The notes below the pieces were generated by a model. It was not told the DNA's origin and searched no databases. It saw nothing but the letters and a program-made list of their open reading frames with translations. Both the position numbers and the translations under genes were made by a program. Shown here piece by piece: positions 45,101 to 58,678 of a DNA stretch of 64,000 nucleotides (positions within the stretch are counted from its first letter, which is position 1; each line of letters begins with the position of its first letter). Source of the DNA: Rhododendron vialii (taxonomy: Eukaryota; Streptophyta; Magnoliopsida; Ericales; Ericaceae); assembly GCF_030253575.1 (NCBI RefSeq), contig NC_080559.1:31274501-31338500 (forward strand), written 5' to 3'.

Positions 45101-48100
45101 ACAGGAACATAAGAATAGCTTTGTCTGACAATACCACCAAGTTGGTAAAGCAGATTGGAAACCTTCATTAATCTATCTACTGATAACCAAGAACTATATA
45201 TCAAAACTGTACCACCCAACAGCCTTGTAGCTAAATGTTAACTAAAATGTACTAATTAAATGAGTATGCAATACCCATATGACAGAATACAGTCTCATGA
45301 AATATAGAAAATAGAATTCGAGAATTAAAAAAGGAATAAATTCAGTACCTCCAATAAGAGAACGAAATAAACCCAGAAGGCGGATTGAAATCGGAAAGAA
45401 TCATAACATAGTCCACCACATAAACCATCCCCAATGCCCAAGAAACAAGTTATTTGGGATAACCATGCTCAAATGTGGAACGAAGCATACCTGTTCCTCC
45501 ATCATGGATCCAGATATAGATCCTATTGCCCAGCATAAGGTGTTTAAGTTGTTCCACGTCCAATCTTCACCACTCAGTTGCTTACTCAATTTCTTCAGCA
45601 TCTATATCATCCCAAGAGGGCAGAAACAACATAGATTATAAAAGATTGCATAGTCTGCGAGATTCAAAGTTAAAAAAGCAAAGTAAAGTACTAAAGCACA
45701 ACTTCATACTCAAAAAACATAGCCATTATGTGCTGATAGCCGTGAACTTGTATACACCAGATAGACCAAGGGAAAGGTATGGGATACCAGAGATGTGCCT
45801 GACCTCATATCCAATTGTACATTCGAATACACTAATTTATGTGAACAATATCTGCGGAGTCAAAATGTCACATCTGATAAGGAACCAAAATGTTGTAGCC
45901 TCTCACATTGGATCAAAGATAGGAATTCCCTTTTACCCAACGTCTTACTCAATTTCAAGCATTTCTTACCAGAATGTTTAGACCATATCCACGGACCAGA
46001 ATTCAACTTTTTGGACAAGAAACCATATATCCTAAGCCTATGGCTAGGGAAGTCCGTCGCAACCCCCGCCCAATACTCATGCCCCAGTCCTTTTAACATA
46101 TGTGCTTAATGGCTTACCATGCAACTACCTAAAATGGATAATCTAAAATGGATAATCTAGGGAATTGAAAGCAGACTATGATAAAACCATCAAACTGGAA
46201 AATACGAGGTCTAACTTAGAAATAGAATGCTTATCAGATGCAGTACCGCGAGCCAGCATAAGTAACAGCACTATGCGTTGCAAATATTAGGAAAAAATGG
46301 ATTCTTCCAGATCGAATACTAAGTCAATCACAAACCAGAAACCAAATTCAATTCAACTCCCATAAACATGATAATTAAATGGTTGGTAACACTTTCAGAA
46401 AAACTCTCTCACATTATTTTGGCAAGCAATCAAAATTGATTCGTTATGCTGCAATTATAATCAAACATCAATACCATGAAGAATCCAAGTTCTACACTCA
46501 TCCAAACAAGCGCATTAAATTTAAAAGTGGATACTACAACACAACACCAACTAATCCTCCAGTCCTCAAGCCATACATGTGAACCTGATACTCTAACTTA
46601 ATTACTCAGATTTCCCAACCCCAGCGAATGCATTGATTCCGAGGGGAATAAATCAAGCCAAAAGATCGATTGGGGGGTATAGTAGTTTCTAAAGTACAAT
46701 AAATGATTTACGAGGTTAATTTATGCCATTATAAATCCTTCGAAAAATCCAAGCGGTATATATTCCTGCCACATTCATATTCAGAACACAAAATAAGCAA
46801 ATATCATCCATGTCAACAAAAAGGTTTTCTACACTAATGACGCAAGGACATATATTGACGGTGAATGCACATCCATACAGGATAACAGCAGCACATTAGT
46901 TTATATTTCCGTTAAAGCAAGCAGCGAACAGCAAAGGCAATTCCAAGTCATACCTGCTTTTCAGTATCTTCGTGGTCAAGATGTGACAGGTAGATAAGTG
47001 CTTCCCTCATGCTCTACCACAAAGTAATTCAATTACAATAAGTAACTGGATCAGAAACAGAGGCAGAGAAACAAAACGCAAAAGCAAAAAGGATCCCGAG
47101 CATGACTTCTAAAACATACACACAAACAAAAAAAGTTTGTGATTAGACACTTTTAACATTTTAGGTTGAAGAGATAGCACATCGGACAAGCAGAGGTTGA
47201 AAACCTTATATTGGACGAGGACATCATTGTCCTTCATAGTTTCACGGACTATATTCCCATTTTCATCCTCAACAATCAGAACCTCTTCAGGCTTAGCCAT
47301 ACGGCAGATCATGAGTAATCTCAACTTGGACATTGGAACTGCATAGAGCTGCCGTCGCTGCAGCAGTTGTGAACCAAGACCATCAGCCATACCTGGAAAT
47401 GGCATCTGCCAATTGAACATGCGGAAACAAACACAAATCAGTGATTTTTAACGAGAAAGGAGCATAAATCTATGCAATTTCTAATTAGTAAAACATTAAA
47501 CATTAAGAAGGAAGTTTGACATGTGCATATGTGCAAGCTCTGATAGTGCCTGAAGGCCCAATGAGAAGTGCATAGATTCTTGCAACGAAGGAATCAACTG
47601 AAACAATTACTGTGCATAACTAGCAATGCTAAACAAGAGTTAACAAGTCAAACGTAAAAAAACAAGGAAACAACACAGCCATCTCAAATAACACCAAAAT
47701 GGAACACCATAGAAGTGCAGGCACCCACCCCCCTTAAAAACGCACAACAGCGAGGAAGAGGTATAAGTGGGTCAGAAGAGAAGATTATAAACGCATATCA
47801 TGGGACAATATACACCAGACCCAATAACTAAAGAGTAAAGACTAGGATATACAACAATTGCCACACATAAATAAGCAGGTATATTAACATCACGCGTATT
47901 TTTGTGCAAGCATCATACTAACGTGAAATATGTATCTTCTACTATCTCTTCCATGTGTTTCTCAAAAGATTCTCATTGATTAACTCGATCAAGTTTTCAT
48001 GACATGATGAGAGGAAAATATTCTACAACTTGTGGAAGACAAATGGAATTACCAAATGCAAAACAAGCGCACAAGTTATAGAAGCAGTCCACCAATCCTT

Positions 48101-51100
48101 CTCGTGTGGATTTGAACAGAACATAGAAAATAATTTAACTAAAGAGGCAAACCTCCAATCTAAGACGTCCAACTAAGTTTCCTGATAAACTCTTACAATA
48201 GCAAAACATAAATCTTAAGGCCAAGTCAAAGAAAGCAAGGCTATTGTCCATCACTAACAACTTACTCTTTCTTTCTCATTTTCACCTCCCACAATAACAA
48301 AAGAAAATCAAGAAAAACAGCTTGCGTTGCTTGGCTATGGTTCTATGACTTTTCTAATGAGAAATTCCAAGTGGAGACATCTAAAGTTCTCTTGTTTACT
48401 ACTACACTGCAAACAGGTCGCTCCTCCCTGATAAAACAAAAAAGTATTCTACAAGGAATCATAAACCTGGGTTATAATAATACACCAGAAGGCATCGAAG
48501 CTTACGTCCCATGTAACATATAACAGGGGAGATGAAGTGGGCCGAGACACCCAGTAGGAGCCAGAGATCCGTGAATAAGAAGAGGAATCCTAAATAGAAC
48601 CTCCAAACCACGCACACTAAAGCACCACAGGATCATAATCTCAAACCCAAAGCACCAATATTACCTGCAGTCCCATCATGTTTGCAATTGCTAAAGGATT
48701 ATCCAGATTATGATGTGCCTCAAACAACTCTAGAACTAAAGAGTTCCAGTAGTCCAAGCAAACCTGTCAAATTTTAGCAGCACCTAGGTTAACATATGAA
48801 ATTAATCCCAGATTGGATGCTAAAAAGATACAGCAGCAAACATACCTTGAAAACCTCGGTGTCATCCACATACGAAATGTTTATGAGATATTCAAGACCC
48901 AGTAGGAGGGCAGATATATTCTCTGATGAGGATTCTAGAACCCGAATATGCGACTGCACCAACAGAACATCAATCAAAGAAGCTGCCAGGCTGCCTTATA
49001 AACAATCAAACTCCAAAACGTGCAAATAAATTTGAGAAGAAAAACAAATACTTGAAGCTTCAAGTTTATAACTCGCAAAATCATCAAAATCTTGCCACAG
49101 ATATAACGAAAACAAATAGGATAAATGGCATAGGTGCACAGTTCAGACCAATCGTTTGAAAGAGTTTTTCCTTTCTACTTTGTTTAGTTCGGAGTCGACA
49201 TATTTTGGTGTTTACGGTGACGTATAGGTCATTTGTTTCATTGGTAACTTTTTGGTGTTTTCAGCTTTATGTCCTTTTGTTCCTCTTTTCTTTTGTGCAT
49301 GGGGGGCATCCCCGTGACAATGCCTTTTCAATAACATTTATTGCTTATCAAAACAAAAACATAGCTTTAGCACATTAACCTGTTTTGAATTGCAATTTGC
49401 AGGGACCAGGGATGGCCGTAACTTCTTTTTTGTGTGTGCGATGATAAGCCGCAGAGTGAATTTGTACTCAGCAGAAGCTACTAGTTCTTGGAGGACGATG
49501 TTCCAGCTATTACCAATCAAATTAAGTCCGGGTGAGCTACTAAACGAATGAAGGTTGGCACAGCCACATACGTCGCCCAATGGAAGCATATTTTATATAC
49601 CAGAACTTTCAGATTGACACCAGTTGTCTTCGCAAGAATGTAAAAAACAAGGCAAATCTCTTGGCTTTTTTAGCCAGCAAAGTCTTTAATCTTTTACCAC
49701 AGGGCATCTAGAAACAGGATCACATCATGCAAATATGTGTCCTTGGTAAATAAGGATACCTGACCTCATCTGCAACTTCATTGTAATTGTCCTTATAGCC
49801 CATTTCTACTTTCATAAGAAATATAAGAGTTTGATGTCTAATAGATTTTATGGATGTCATTTGTGCAGTTACGTTTTTTTCGTTTTTCTTCTTCAAAAGA
49901 AAGCTCACTTCACCCAAATTCACTAATTGCGCGCACACACACATCCAGACAAGTATAGGAAAATCAATGCTTCAGTAACTGAGTCCCCACATTGGAACAG
50001 CATCATGGTTCGCTACTTATTGAGACCAACCAATGATGGACTGGCAAGGTAAAGGCCAGTACATAGACTTTGGAAAACACCACCCACCAGAGGATACTAA
50101 ATGGCACTTGCGTTGTGCAGTTACACAAGAATGACTAGCAGCAAAGAAAAGGCTTGCCTTATAAAATGAGGTGAAAAACAGCGCCAGGTTTTGAATGAAT
50201 GCCTGCAAATAAGGTACAGCATCAGCTTATGCAAGTCTATCAGTTTCAAGGCCAACTAGAAAAACATGTGTGAAACATTCACCTGCTCTTCACCAGAACC
50301 ATTTGCATAAGCATCGGAGAGGTTTGTATTGGGTGGAAGAATGGCCTAAAAACACAAAATACACCTCAAGTCATTGCAAAGAGAAACCAGAAATCCCAAT
50401 GGAACGGATAAAGGAACGGAACCCAGAAAATATTTACAACTAAAATGGCAAATCCACACACTCAGTTCCAAATTTCTAAACTAATTTTTATTAAACCATT
50501 TAAGTACCTGCAGTTGCACCATAAAGATGGCATACATTTTAACGTACTGCACGTTATAGAAATCGCCAAAATTAAGGGCAGCAACCTGCCAATATCAAGA
50601 CATGAAAAAGAAAATATTGAAGCAGTTCAGGAGCACTTAACATTTGAAATTTGCGCAGGTACGATGGAGTAAGTACATACCTCAGTCAAACACTGGAGGG
50701 TGAGATTTCTATAAGAAGGCACGGGGAAAAAGTTCAAGAGTGTTTCAAGCTGCAATATTCATGGAACACAAGAATGTCAGAACATGCTTTGGCTTTTTCC
50801 TCAACAATACTTCAAACAAGAAGTCTCAAACACATACGAAGCAGCCATTTTTTTGGGTTCCAAAAGCAGCCATGGAAGAAGGCTGACAATAGCCTTCTTA
50901 GTACCCAGCCCCTCGTTCATTAACTCTTTCACATTACATAAAGGAAAATGCTAAAGACAGCCCAGTGGACTGTCGTTAAGATTTTAAAAGTGTATTGCCA
51001 TGCGTGAAAAGTGTATAAATGGAGTAGGTGATAACACCGCTTACATCAGGTGGTACTCGTACAACCGTACAAGTGCAGATTCACAAGTACTTTCCAAACA

Positions 51101-54100
51101 AAAAAGCGTAACCAAGCATGTAAGAAGAGAAAACAAACCAGTGGAGATTCAAATATATATCCCAGAGGAATCCATGAAAGAAAAGCATGCAGTGTTGCCA
51201 GCGTAGCCCGCATAAGCTCAGTTCTTTGAGATGCCGCGGATAGTACATATAGGCATAGCTCATGAATGAGCTGAAATTCGCTGTAAACAAACAAACAAAT
51301 CCTCTGATAAGACAGAAATAACAATATCTTAAGGTAGTTAGGTCAATCGGGATACTTCAAAGACGAAACAAGGCAAAAACAAACAGAGATTGTACAGAAT
51401 CAAAAGCTAGAGACATAACAGAACCAAAGCCTGTTCCAGTTCAGTAGTCAACAAACAAGTTGCCAAACAGGTATATAAACAAAAAAAAATTACAACAATT
51501 TTGCAAGAAAACCCATCTGCGGGACCCAAAAAAAAGCAAGACTCTTGCAAGGAGTAAGAATCAAGAGAACCATGGAAGAAGAACTAAAAAAACCCTCAAA
51601 CACATTTCCGAAACCATTGCCAAACATCTGCAACTAGGTGTTTACATATCCCATGTGTCCACGGTCCATCGTTAGCCTAGTAATATGGTCACCCATACGG
51701 TTATGAGTTCCTAAAACGGTAGAGCAGGAAGCGGGTTGGGACCGCCAGGATAATGGACATTTAAGGTAGTACAGTAGTACACATAAGGAATCCATCACAT
51801 GGTAGTCTCCAAGGATGATAAAATAATAGGAAATTACCTGTTCAGGGATTGTTTAAGCTCTTTGATCTTCTGTTGTGTCATTTCACCCCTTGAGAAATCA
51901 AAAACTTCTTCACTTAAAAGCTGACAAGTAGCAGTTCAAGTCAGTGAAAATGCTTCCAATAAAAATCAGTTACTCCACCGACTTAAGAAAAATAAAACTA
52001 GCTTACTTTTAATATAGCCATGCAATTTTCACATATAGTTTCACTTGTCTTTGCTGCAGCAACAAGATCGGGAATGAAGCTTCGCCATCTGGATGGCCAC
52101 TCATGTTTCAAAATCTGTAAATCAGGAGGGCATATACAATTCAGATCACATTCCAAAATAATTCAATACTATATAGGGTCCAATGATCTCTACAAGATAG
52201 AGCAAATAATCAGAACAAATAAACAAAAGACACTTCAAAAAGAAGTTGACGCAATAACAAGGCAGGCAAAAGTTACGACCATGATGCCTTCGAAAGCAAA
52301 GACTGACCAGTTTGAATAAAACATAATAATCTTTCCCGAGTAAGGAAGTCCTGACTGACCATCCTCCTTTGCAATATTGTCCCAAAAATACTTGCAACTA
52401 TGCGACGTAACATACTTATCATACCCTGATGCATGCCCTACAATTTACCTGGACTAATATTATATTGAGTTTGTTGACATACAGCCTTTCCCGCCGAAAA
52501 GAGATCTCATCACTGGACAGCTAAGCAAGGAAAATTAAAGGTGAATGACACAACTCAGCATGGACTAAAGAGAAAAAATTGTGTAAGAGAACTTACAAAT
52601 GAAATATAATAAACAACATACCTTTACAATGACCTCAGAAATGTAGTTTTTCATACCATCTCGCTGGTCAACAGGCAATGCATTCCATCTGTACTTAATT
52701 ACACCTTCCAGAACCTAAAATAGAAGAACATCAGAGCTCACTCACATCAGCACCTCAAAAAGGGAAGAAAAAAAGAAAGAAAACGGCATAAACACTATTC
52801 TGCTTTTAAGAATGTAGGACACAGTTTCTACAGAAGCACCATGCCAACCACAGGAAAAGGAAAAACATTAATCAAGTAGTCCTTGAGACAAGAAGGAAGG
52901 GAAGTTGAAGCATATCACAAAAATAATCTCACTCATGAGTCATGAGCAAGCCTTTACTTTTAATGGATAGAACCCCATATAGATGTAACACCATAGATTT
53001 GAAGAACTCTCCTAATTTATAGATTGTATTTTCTTACTCCCACCCAAAAGAATTCCAATGTGGCAGGTGCAAGTAAAAAAGTAAAGGCTTCATTTCAGTG
53101 AGACCTCCCGAGATTTGCATCTATTCAGCAAAACACCACCAGTTTGACAACATTACACCTACCTACCTACCTCCAATAAAGGATAACCAAATGAACTTAT
53201 CCAAGGAGATACATCTACCTTTTTAGCTTATATTACGATTTACTTACATTCATACCTATTACCTAGATCTGAACCTATTAACAAATGACAGAAACGCCCG
53301 TCATGCCATGTATAAAAATCACCATAACAATATTCCTCAACCTTGCCCTTACAATCTCTCTCGCCTTCCCCTCCCCCTCACTCGTCTGAATCTCCATCTT
53401 CTCTCCTCTCTACTAGACCAACCAAACCCAAACACCCACAACCAGCCATTGACAATTTGCTGCTCACGAACACATTGGCACCTCCTCTCTTACGTCACCC
53501 GTCCAACCACCATCACCTTCATTCCCTCAAGTCACCATTACCCCTCCCTCTCTCTAGCAACCAGCCTTCATCAACCAACGCTGCCACCTCCCACCAAATC
53601 AAAGATTCCAAACCCTTCGAGTTCATTACCACCTGAACCCCGTGGCACCTCCTTTTTATCATTCTCTTCCAAACCATCATAAGCAGTCCACCCCGTGATT
53701 GATTTCAGTAGAAATACAAGCAGGATTCAGGTATTCTTAATATGGGTCGAGAATTAGATCCCTTGAGCATAAGTTATAATGTATCTGGTTGAGCCTTGAT
53801 AATTGTGACACCAGTGGAGGTGAATACAGGCAGATGACGGTTGCAGAAGGTTCTTTGGGCTTTCAACAAGAGAAAGGAGAGAGAGGACTAACTAGGTTTC
53901 TCAGCTTCTCCTCCCTCGGGCCTCTGTGGTGACCCTTTTTGTTTCTCTTTCCTATCGTTGCAACTTGAAAGTGAAAATTCAACGAACACTCCTACCGAAT
54001 TTCAAAACCCAAGCAAGAGGGACAAAACAAAGAGATCTACACCACAGCCATGGTGAAGATTCTTTTCCTTAGACCACGCGGTTATTGTCCTTGCAGCTTT

Positions 54101-56353
54101 TATAGAAGAGGTATAAATGACTTTCAAAGTCTAATCATGAAGGGTAAAAGAGGATCCGAAAAGTACTACCGACTTTCTGACTCAATTAATGAAGCGTAAA
54201 CAAGAATCACAACAATTGGGAATGTTTAAATTAAAAAACAATATCATCCTCAGAACTTTCCATTGATCTCTGATTGAATTGTGTATACCATTCCACAACA
54301 TTTGAAAATTAAATTTCCAAAGCAACTTAGGAAACAAATATCTCAGATAGAATTGTGAGTATAGCTTAGTTGCGCAACATCTACCTTAGCTACTAAAATT
54401 TGAAAGCAAGCTTAATCAATATTGAATTGGCAAGGAAATGTACAACACAATTAACGGATCCCCTCCCCGTTGTTGAAAGCATAATCAATTGCATACTTTC
54501 AGTTTCTTCCATTATATGATGTGCACATTCCTTGATAAGGGATTCGCAAGTCCAAAGTCCTCTCAAGATGGCTTTCTATGGAGCAAAGCGGTGAGTGAAG
54601 TTATTCTAAAGACTTAAAACTTGAGAAGAAGAGGAAATTCCTGTTGGATTGGTGCTTCACATGCAAGTCTAATGGAGAGTGTGCGAATCATCTCCTTCTG
54701 CACGGTCCGATGGCTGTGTAGTTTTGTAGCTTGATGTCTCAATTATTGAAGTGCATTGGGTTCCTGGATTGACAGCTTTTTGCTTTGGGAGCAGAGATTT
54801 CTTTAGAGGTAGGAGATGGAAGGCATGGGAGATGGTTCACTACCTTTCATGGTGCACTTACTGTCAGGGAAAGTACAGAGCTTTTAAGATTTTTTAATAC
54901 TGAGGCACTCAGCTAGTCAATTTGTTTTTGGGTTCAGGGAGGCTTTTGTGTTTTCTTTACGATTATGTTGACTTCACGTTTTTTGTGAATTAATCAAATT
55001 CCAATCAAAACATAAAACTTTGACAACGCTTAAGCATAGAAGTGCCATAGTGACTTGGAAGCAAATTGGGGATAGTAGAACAGTAACAAAGTGAGATACG
55101 AAATTGAAGCAAATTGATACACCAAAGTGAAATACTGAACAATTGATAAACTTAAAGGTTTTTTTCAACTTACCTGCAAAGCAAAAAACTTAGTGTTCAA
55201 GTTCTGTGTATTCGATAGAACATGAACCACCTGAAGCCACATGTCTGGATTGTTTTGCAACTCCTGCAAAATATGGTCTGCAGAGGTCCTCTGCAATGTT
55301 CGATGAACGAAATAATAATTACACTTGTGGCTAATGAAACTCTAGTAATATGAATATGAACTACAAAATTACACTTGTGGCCAATGAAACTCTAGTAATG
55401 GATGATGATTTAGACATCCATTCCTCTTTGTTCACAACATTTAAGACTTCTACGTCATCACCGCGAGCACCAATTTTAGTATTTACATGTACGCACTTGG
55501 ACCAAAGTAAACTGATGCCCTGATGAAAGTGGGGAACACTGACAAAGAACGACAAAGGGAGGTCAAACCAAGGCCTATGGAAGTCGAGGCTCGTCCCCAG
55601 TCAACAATGGATCAAAAACATAGGTGGCCGTAGCAATGAGCTCTTTTATTCCGTTGTCTCAATCCATATTCTTTCCCTTGAGTATTACAACCAACCATAA
55701 GTCCGACTCACCAAGCAATGTATGCCCCATAAACACGAGAAAACTCCAATGCGAACGTCATTTATTTTTTTTATAAGTAAATAATTATATTAGCAACGAG
55801 GCATTAAGAGATAATTAGCAACAAGGCATTAAGAGAATGCCGCCCATATACAAAAAGTGGCTGAAGACAAAAAGGCCATATACACCACTGTGTGAATTGA
55901 AAAGTACAAACCAATCTAGAAACTGATCAAGAGATGGATTACATTCTCTTTTCTCCACTTTCTAAACGCGTTTACCTAACCCACAACATTCAACGACGGA
56001 CAGTGAGATTCCCCGCCCATTCATGATACCAGGCGTAAATAATGACGTGGTAACTATCACCCATAAACCCCATCATCAGACCCTCGGCTGACACTATTAC
56101 TTGAGTTGGTTCCAATGTATTCCCTCCCTACATTCTACAGCAATTAAGCAGAACAATAACCCACTACAAGAAAAAAAGAAAGAAAAACGGGCACGAACAC
56201 ATTAACAAGTGCGATACATGTACACAACGTACAAAGCAAGAGAGATGGTCTCACCTCGTCCTTAGATCCGGTGCCGTAAAACGCTGCGACAGTGGCATCG
56301 AGCAAGCCGACGTCGATTGGCTGGCTCAAATCCCTAAGTTTTTCCGCCGCCAT
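39170..56353 (-). CDS. XPO1: Exportin-1 / CRM1 nuclear export receptor, 32 exons
   Basis: Exons, 5' to 3': 56255-56353, 55174-55290, 52622-52714, 52449-52520, 52007-52114, 51838-51920, 51139-51280, 50681-50749, 50508-50585, 50283-50345, 50158-50202, 48846-48953, 48665-48763, 47205-47405, 46954-47013, 45491-45601, 44958-45055, 44667-44775, 43756-43821, 43566-43664, 43407-43487, 43169-43258, 42835-42920, 42617-42697, 42343-42525, 41835-41901, 41540-41650, 41233-41340, 41006-41143, 40704-40841, 40529-40633, 39170-39292. They join to 3231 nt, 1076 aa (Arabidopsis XPO1A 1075). XPO1 binds leucine-rich export signals with Ran-GTP and carries cargo through nuclear pores. Visible: start [16 protein letters not shown], importin-beta N region, [11 protein letters not shown] with Cys502 (the position of the leptomycin-B-reactive Cys), [15 protein letters not shown] loop, and end [15 protein letters not shown]. 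Two introns use GC donors (after 50158 and 43407). Introns hold L1 and hAT-like debris. Confidence 0.96.
39385..39472. repeat. Tandem repeat of about 40 bp in the last XPO1 intron
   Basis: The block CAACAATGCTTTTACTAGAT with its upstream TCACACGAGTCC-like part occurs twice in a row (about 39389-39430 and 39431-39472) with two or three changes. A simple local duplication with no visible function. Confidence 0.75.
44172..44315. mobile_element. Small hAT-like MITE (GTTCTAAAA family), 144 bp
   Basis: Starts CAATGTTCTAAAAATCGC; the right end reverse-complements to CAGTGTTCTAAAAGGC. A perfect 8-bp target duplication TTTGGTTG lies at 44164-44171 and 44316-44323. The interior is palindromic and rich in GCCTAGGCG words. 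In the XPO1 intron between 43822 and 44666. Confidence 0.9.
49140..49367 (+). mobile_element. L1-type LINE 3' fragment
   Basis: T-rich sequence ends with GGGGGGCATCCCCGTGACAA, then CATTTATTGCTTATCAAAAC and an A-rich tail, the usual look of plant L1 3' ends. Only the 3' end is present. It lies in the long XPO1 intron between 48954 and 50157. The 5' limit is approximate. Confidence 0.55.
54560..55005 (+). mobile_element. L1-type LINE relic with zinc-binding RT tail
   Basis: Translation around 54620-54770 gives [20 protein letters not shown] then [17 protein letters not shown] and IGFLD, matching the zf-RVT block of plant L1 proteins (W-C-x-x-C-K-x-x-x-E-x-x-x-H-L-L-L-H). Downstream, [13 protein letters not shown] and KYRAFKIF follow the usual C-terminal layout. 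A stop interrupts the frame, and the two expected zinc ligands near the end are changed. Located in XPO1 intron 2, antisense to the gene. Confidence 0.75.
55758..55880 (-). mobile_element. L1-type 3' tail fragment
   Basis: On the minus strand: TTTTTGTATATGGGCGGCAT, then CTCTTAATGCCTTGTTGCTA repeated in part, then ATTTACTTATAAAAAAAATA. The A-rich end after ATTTACTTAT is typical of plant L1 tails. An internal duplication of about 27 bp is visible. In XPO1 intron 1. Confidence 0.5.
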
Positions 56354-56515
56354 GGAGAGATCAAAACTGGGGAAAAAAAATTCCTAACAAAACACACACA
56401 GAAGCACAGTTCAGAAGCCCTAGAAACCCCCACGGACAAAACCCTAGCACTTATCTAAACACCGATAGTTATATCACAGTTCAAAAAACGACAGCTTCAA
56501 ATTGAAGCACAAGTC

Positions 56516-56569
<54 letters not shown>

Positions 56570-56715
56570 GTGTGTGTTTGAAATCGTTTCTACGGAGAGG
56601 TCTTCCCTCCACTTTATGTACAGTGAGAAAGTGGTAGTGTGGTCTTGGAGTTTACCTAAAAAGGGTAAAGGCCTTGGTTCGACTGGGTGTGTGAGGCCCG
56701 CTGTGATGAATCTTT

Positions 56716-56754
<39 letters not shown>

Positions 56755-58678
56755 GAGGAGAGAGAAGGTGGGAGAGTTCGATTGTTGAGGTGTGGGGGGG
56801 AATTGTAGGGAAGTGGCGCCTCTCTCTGTCTCTCTCTCCAGAAAATATACGATTGGGGGGGCGGTTTGGCTCTGCTTCAATTTCAAGCTAACATAGCTGT
56901 TCAACTTCGAAAAATAATAATAATAATAAATACTACTACTAAAAAACCTAAACATAGCTGTACTTTTTCACTAGAGACGAAAGTGAAAGAAGAACGCTGA
57001 ACTTACCTCCCAAAAAAAACCCTAGCTTTGCCCGTAGATGATAAAAAACGAAATTGACTTCGGGACTTTATTTTTTTATTTTTTAAAATTATAAACAATA
57101 CTCTTTTACGTGTGAGAGAGTGAAAGAACAATAACAAAATAAAAAATAATTTAGTAATTTCACATAGGATAAAGACAAACGGTAGTAATAATGTCAAAAC
57201 TGCTTTTGTTAGTGTCAAAACTTCAATGCATTAAAGTCTTGTACATTGCACATAGTACAAGCCTTTTGTGCCATAGAATTTTGGCACCAACAAAAACAAT
57301 TTTGGCATTATCATTTAAAGTAAAGTGTCAATGGCTAAATGTGAAATGCCAAAATTACTTCACTAAAAAAATTATTTTTTGCGCTTTGTTTTTTTATAAG
57401 TGTGTATACTTTAAATTTTGTTATCTAGTGTTTTTACGGTGTGTAATTTGAAGCGTTAAGTAACAATTTTTTGATTGCAATTATCAAAATATGCAGTGTG
57501 TAAATTATTTTCCAAACATTAGTGTCAAAATAACTATTTGCCCACGGATTTTGGCACTCCAATTGAGTATTTATTTTATGTATATTAGTTTTAAGTAATT
57601 ATTGATTTTTTTTAATAGTTTATTTGTGAAGTTTATCATATTCTCTAAATTGTTCAACTACATTTATAAATTAGGGTTTTAAATAGTTCGAGCGTAATTT
57701 AAAAGGTACATGCATTAATTAATTAATTTTAAATGATTCTTCAAGAGATTATATGGTGTCCTTCCTTTTACAATGGAGAGAAAGAGAGGAACTAAATACG
57801 TGATCTAGCTTTTCAAGACAAAATAGAATAGAATAACCGTTTGAATATACCCTGCCGCTTTCTTTTTCAATTTTGTTCTTTACTTGGGGCCTACTTTGTT
57901 GATTGTCGAACTCTTTCTAATACCTTAAATTACTGTTATTCGTTTTTACGCAAACACGTATATACAGATACAAATATTAAATTTATAGAAAATTCGAAGC
58001 TCTCTTAAATCTCAAGCCTAAAGTCCTTGTTTCATTGGCCTAATGGACAAGCCGGCCCTGGCCCTAGGCGTGAAGTTCCTAAAAAAAATGAATTTTGTTA
58101 ACTCTCTAGTCTTTGCAAAGAGCTAAAAAATAAACATAGAATTTGTCAGTTTGACTTAGTTGAAGTCTACTCTTTTTAGTTTAGCATTATGAATAAGAAA
58201 TCACAAAAAATATAAAAGGGCAGGTGGTTTTAGAAATTCCCATGAGAGCTTAAATCAGAGCACCCCATAACCAAAACAAAGCTAACCCCAAAGAACCTTG
58301 GTGAGAATGCAGATAAAATAAAAATAAACAAAATTGGGTGAGGAAAAGCAAAACGAAAATATAGTGACAGTGTGGAACTTTTCTTTGCAAGGCACAACCA
58401 AACACAAGGATGTCGCATAGAGTTTGGTCTTGGATCCAGATCAACAGTCGCGACCTGCCTAACACGTTCAAGTCGGATACAAAACGTTGTTTTTAATGAC
58501 AGACAGGTGAGTAACGTGTAAGAACATACGACTCATGCAAGATAACTTGTAGATTTGAATCTCTCAAAAACTAGACAATGGTTTTTGCTTTCTTTCAGGC
58601 TACCATCCCGGCTCCAACTTAGTACTTACACAAATGGTAGAAGTAAAATGAAAAACCGCGCATCGTCCGAAAATTAGT
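56354..58678. other. XPO1 leader and promoter region with GA tracts
   Basis: Upstream of the XPO1 start. It contains (AG)n at 56519-56565 followed by a TG run, and a second (GA)n at 56718-56748; on the transcribed strand these are CT tracts, common in plant leaders. (AAT)n lies near 56915-56930. Beyond about 57200 the DNA is AT-rich. A fragment with GCCGGCCCTGG near 58051 resembles the palindrome near 11355. No gene supported. Confidence 0.5.

Noticed and set aside
53308..53682. Pro/Ser-rich open frame of 124 aa on the plus strand
   Set aside because: C-rich low-complexity sequence inside XPO1 intron 2 with no family motif and overlapping open frames; composition explains it.
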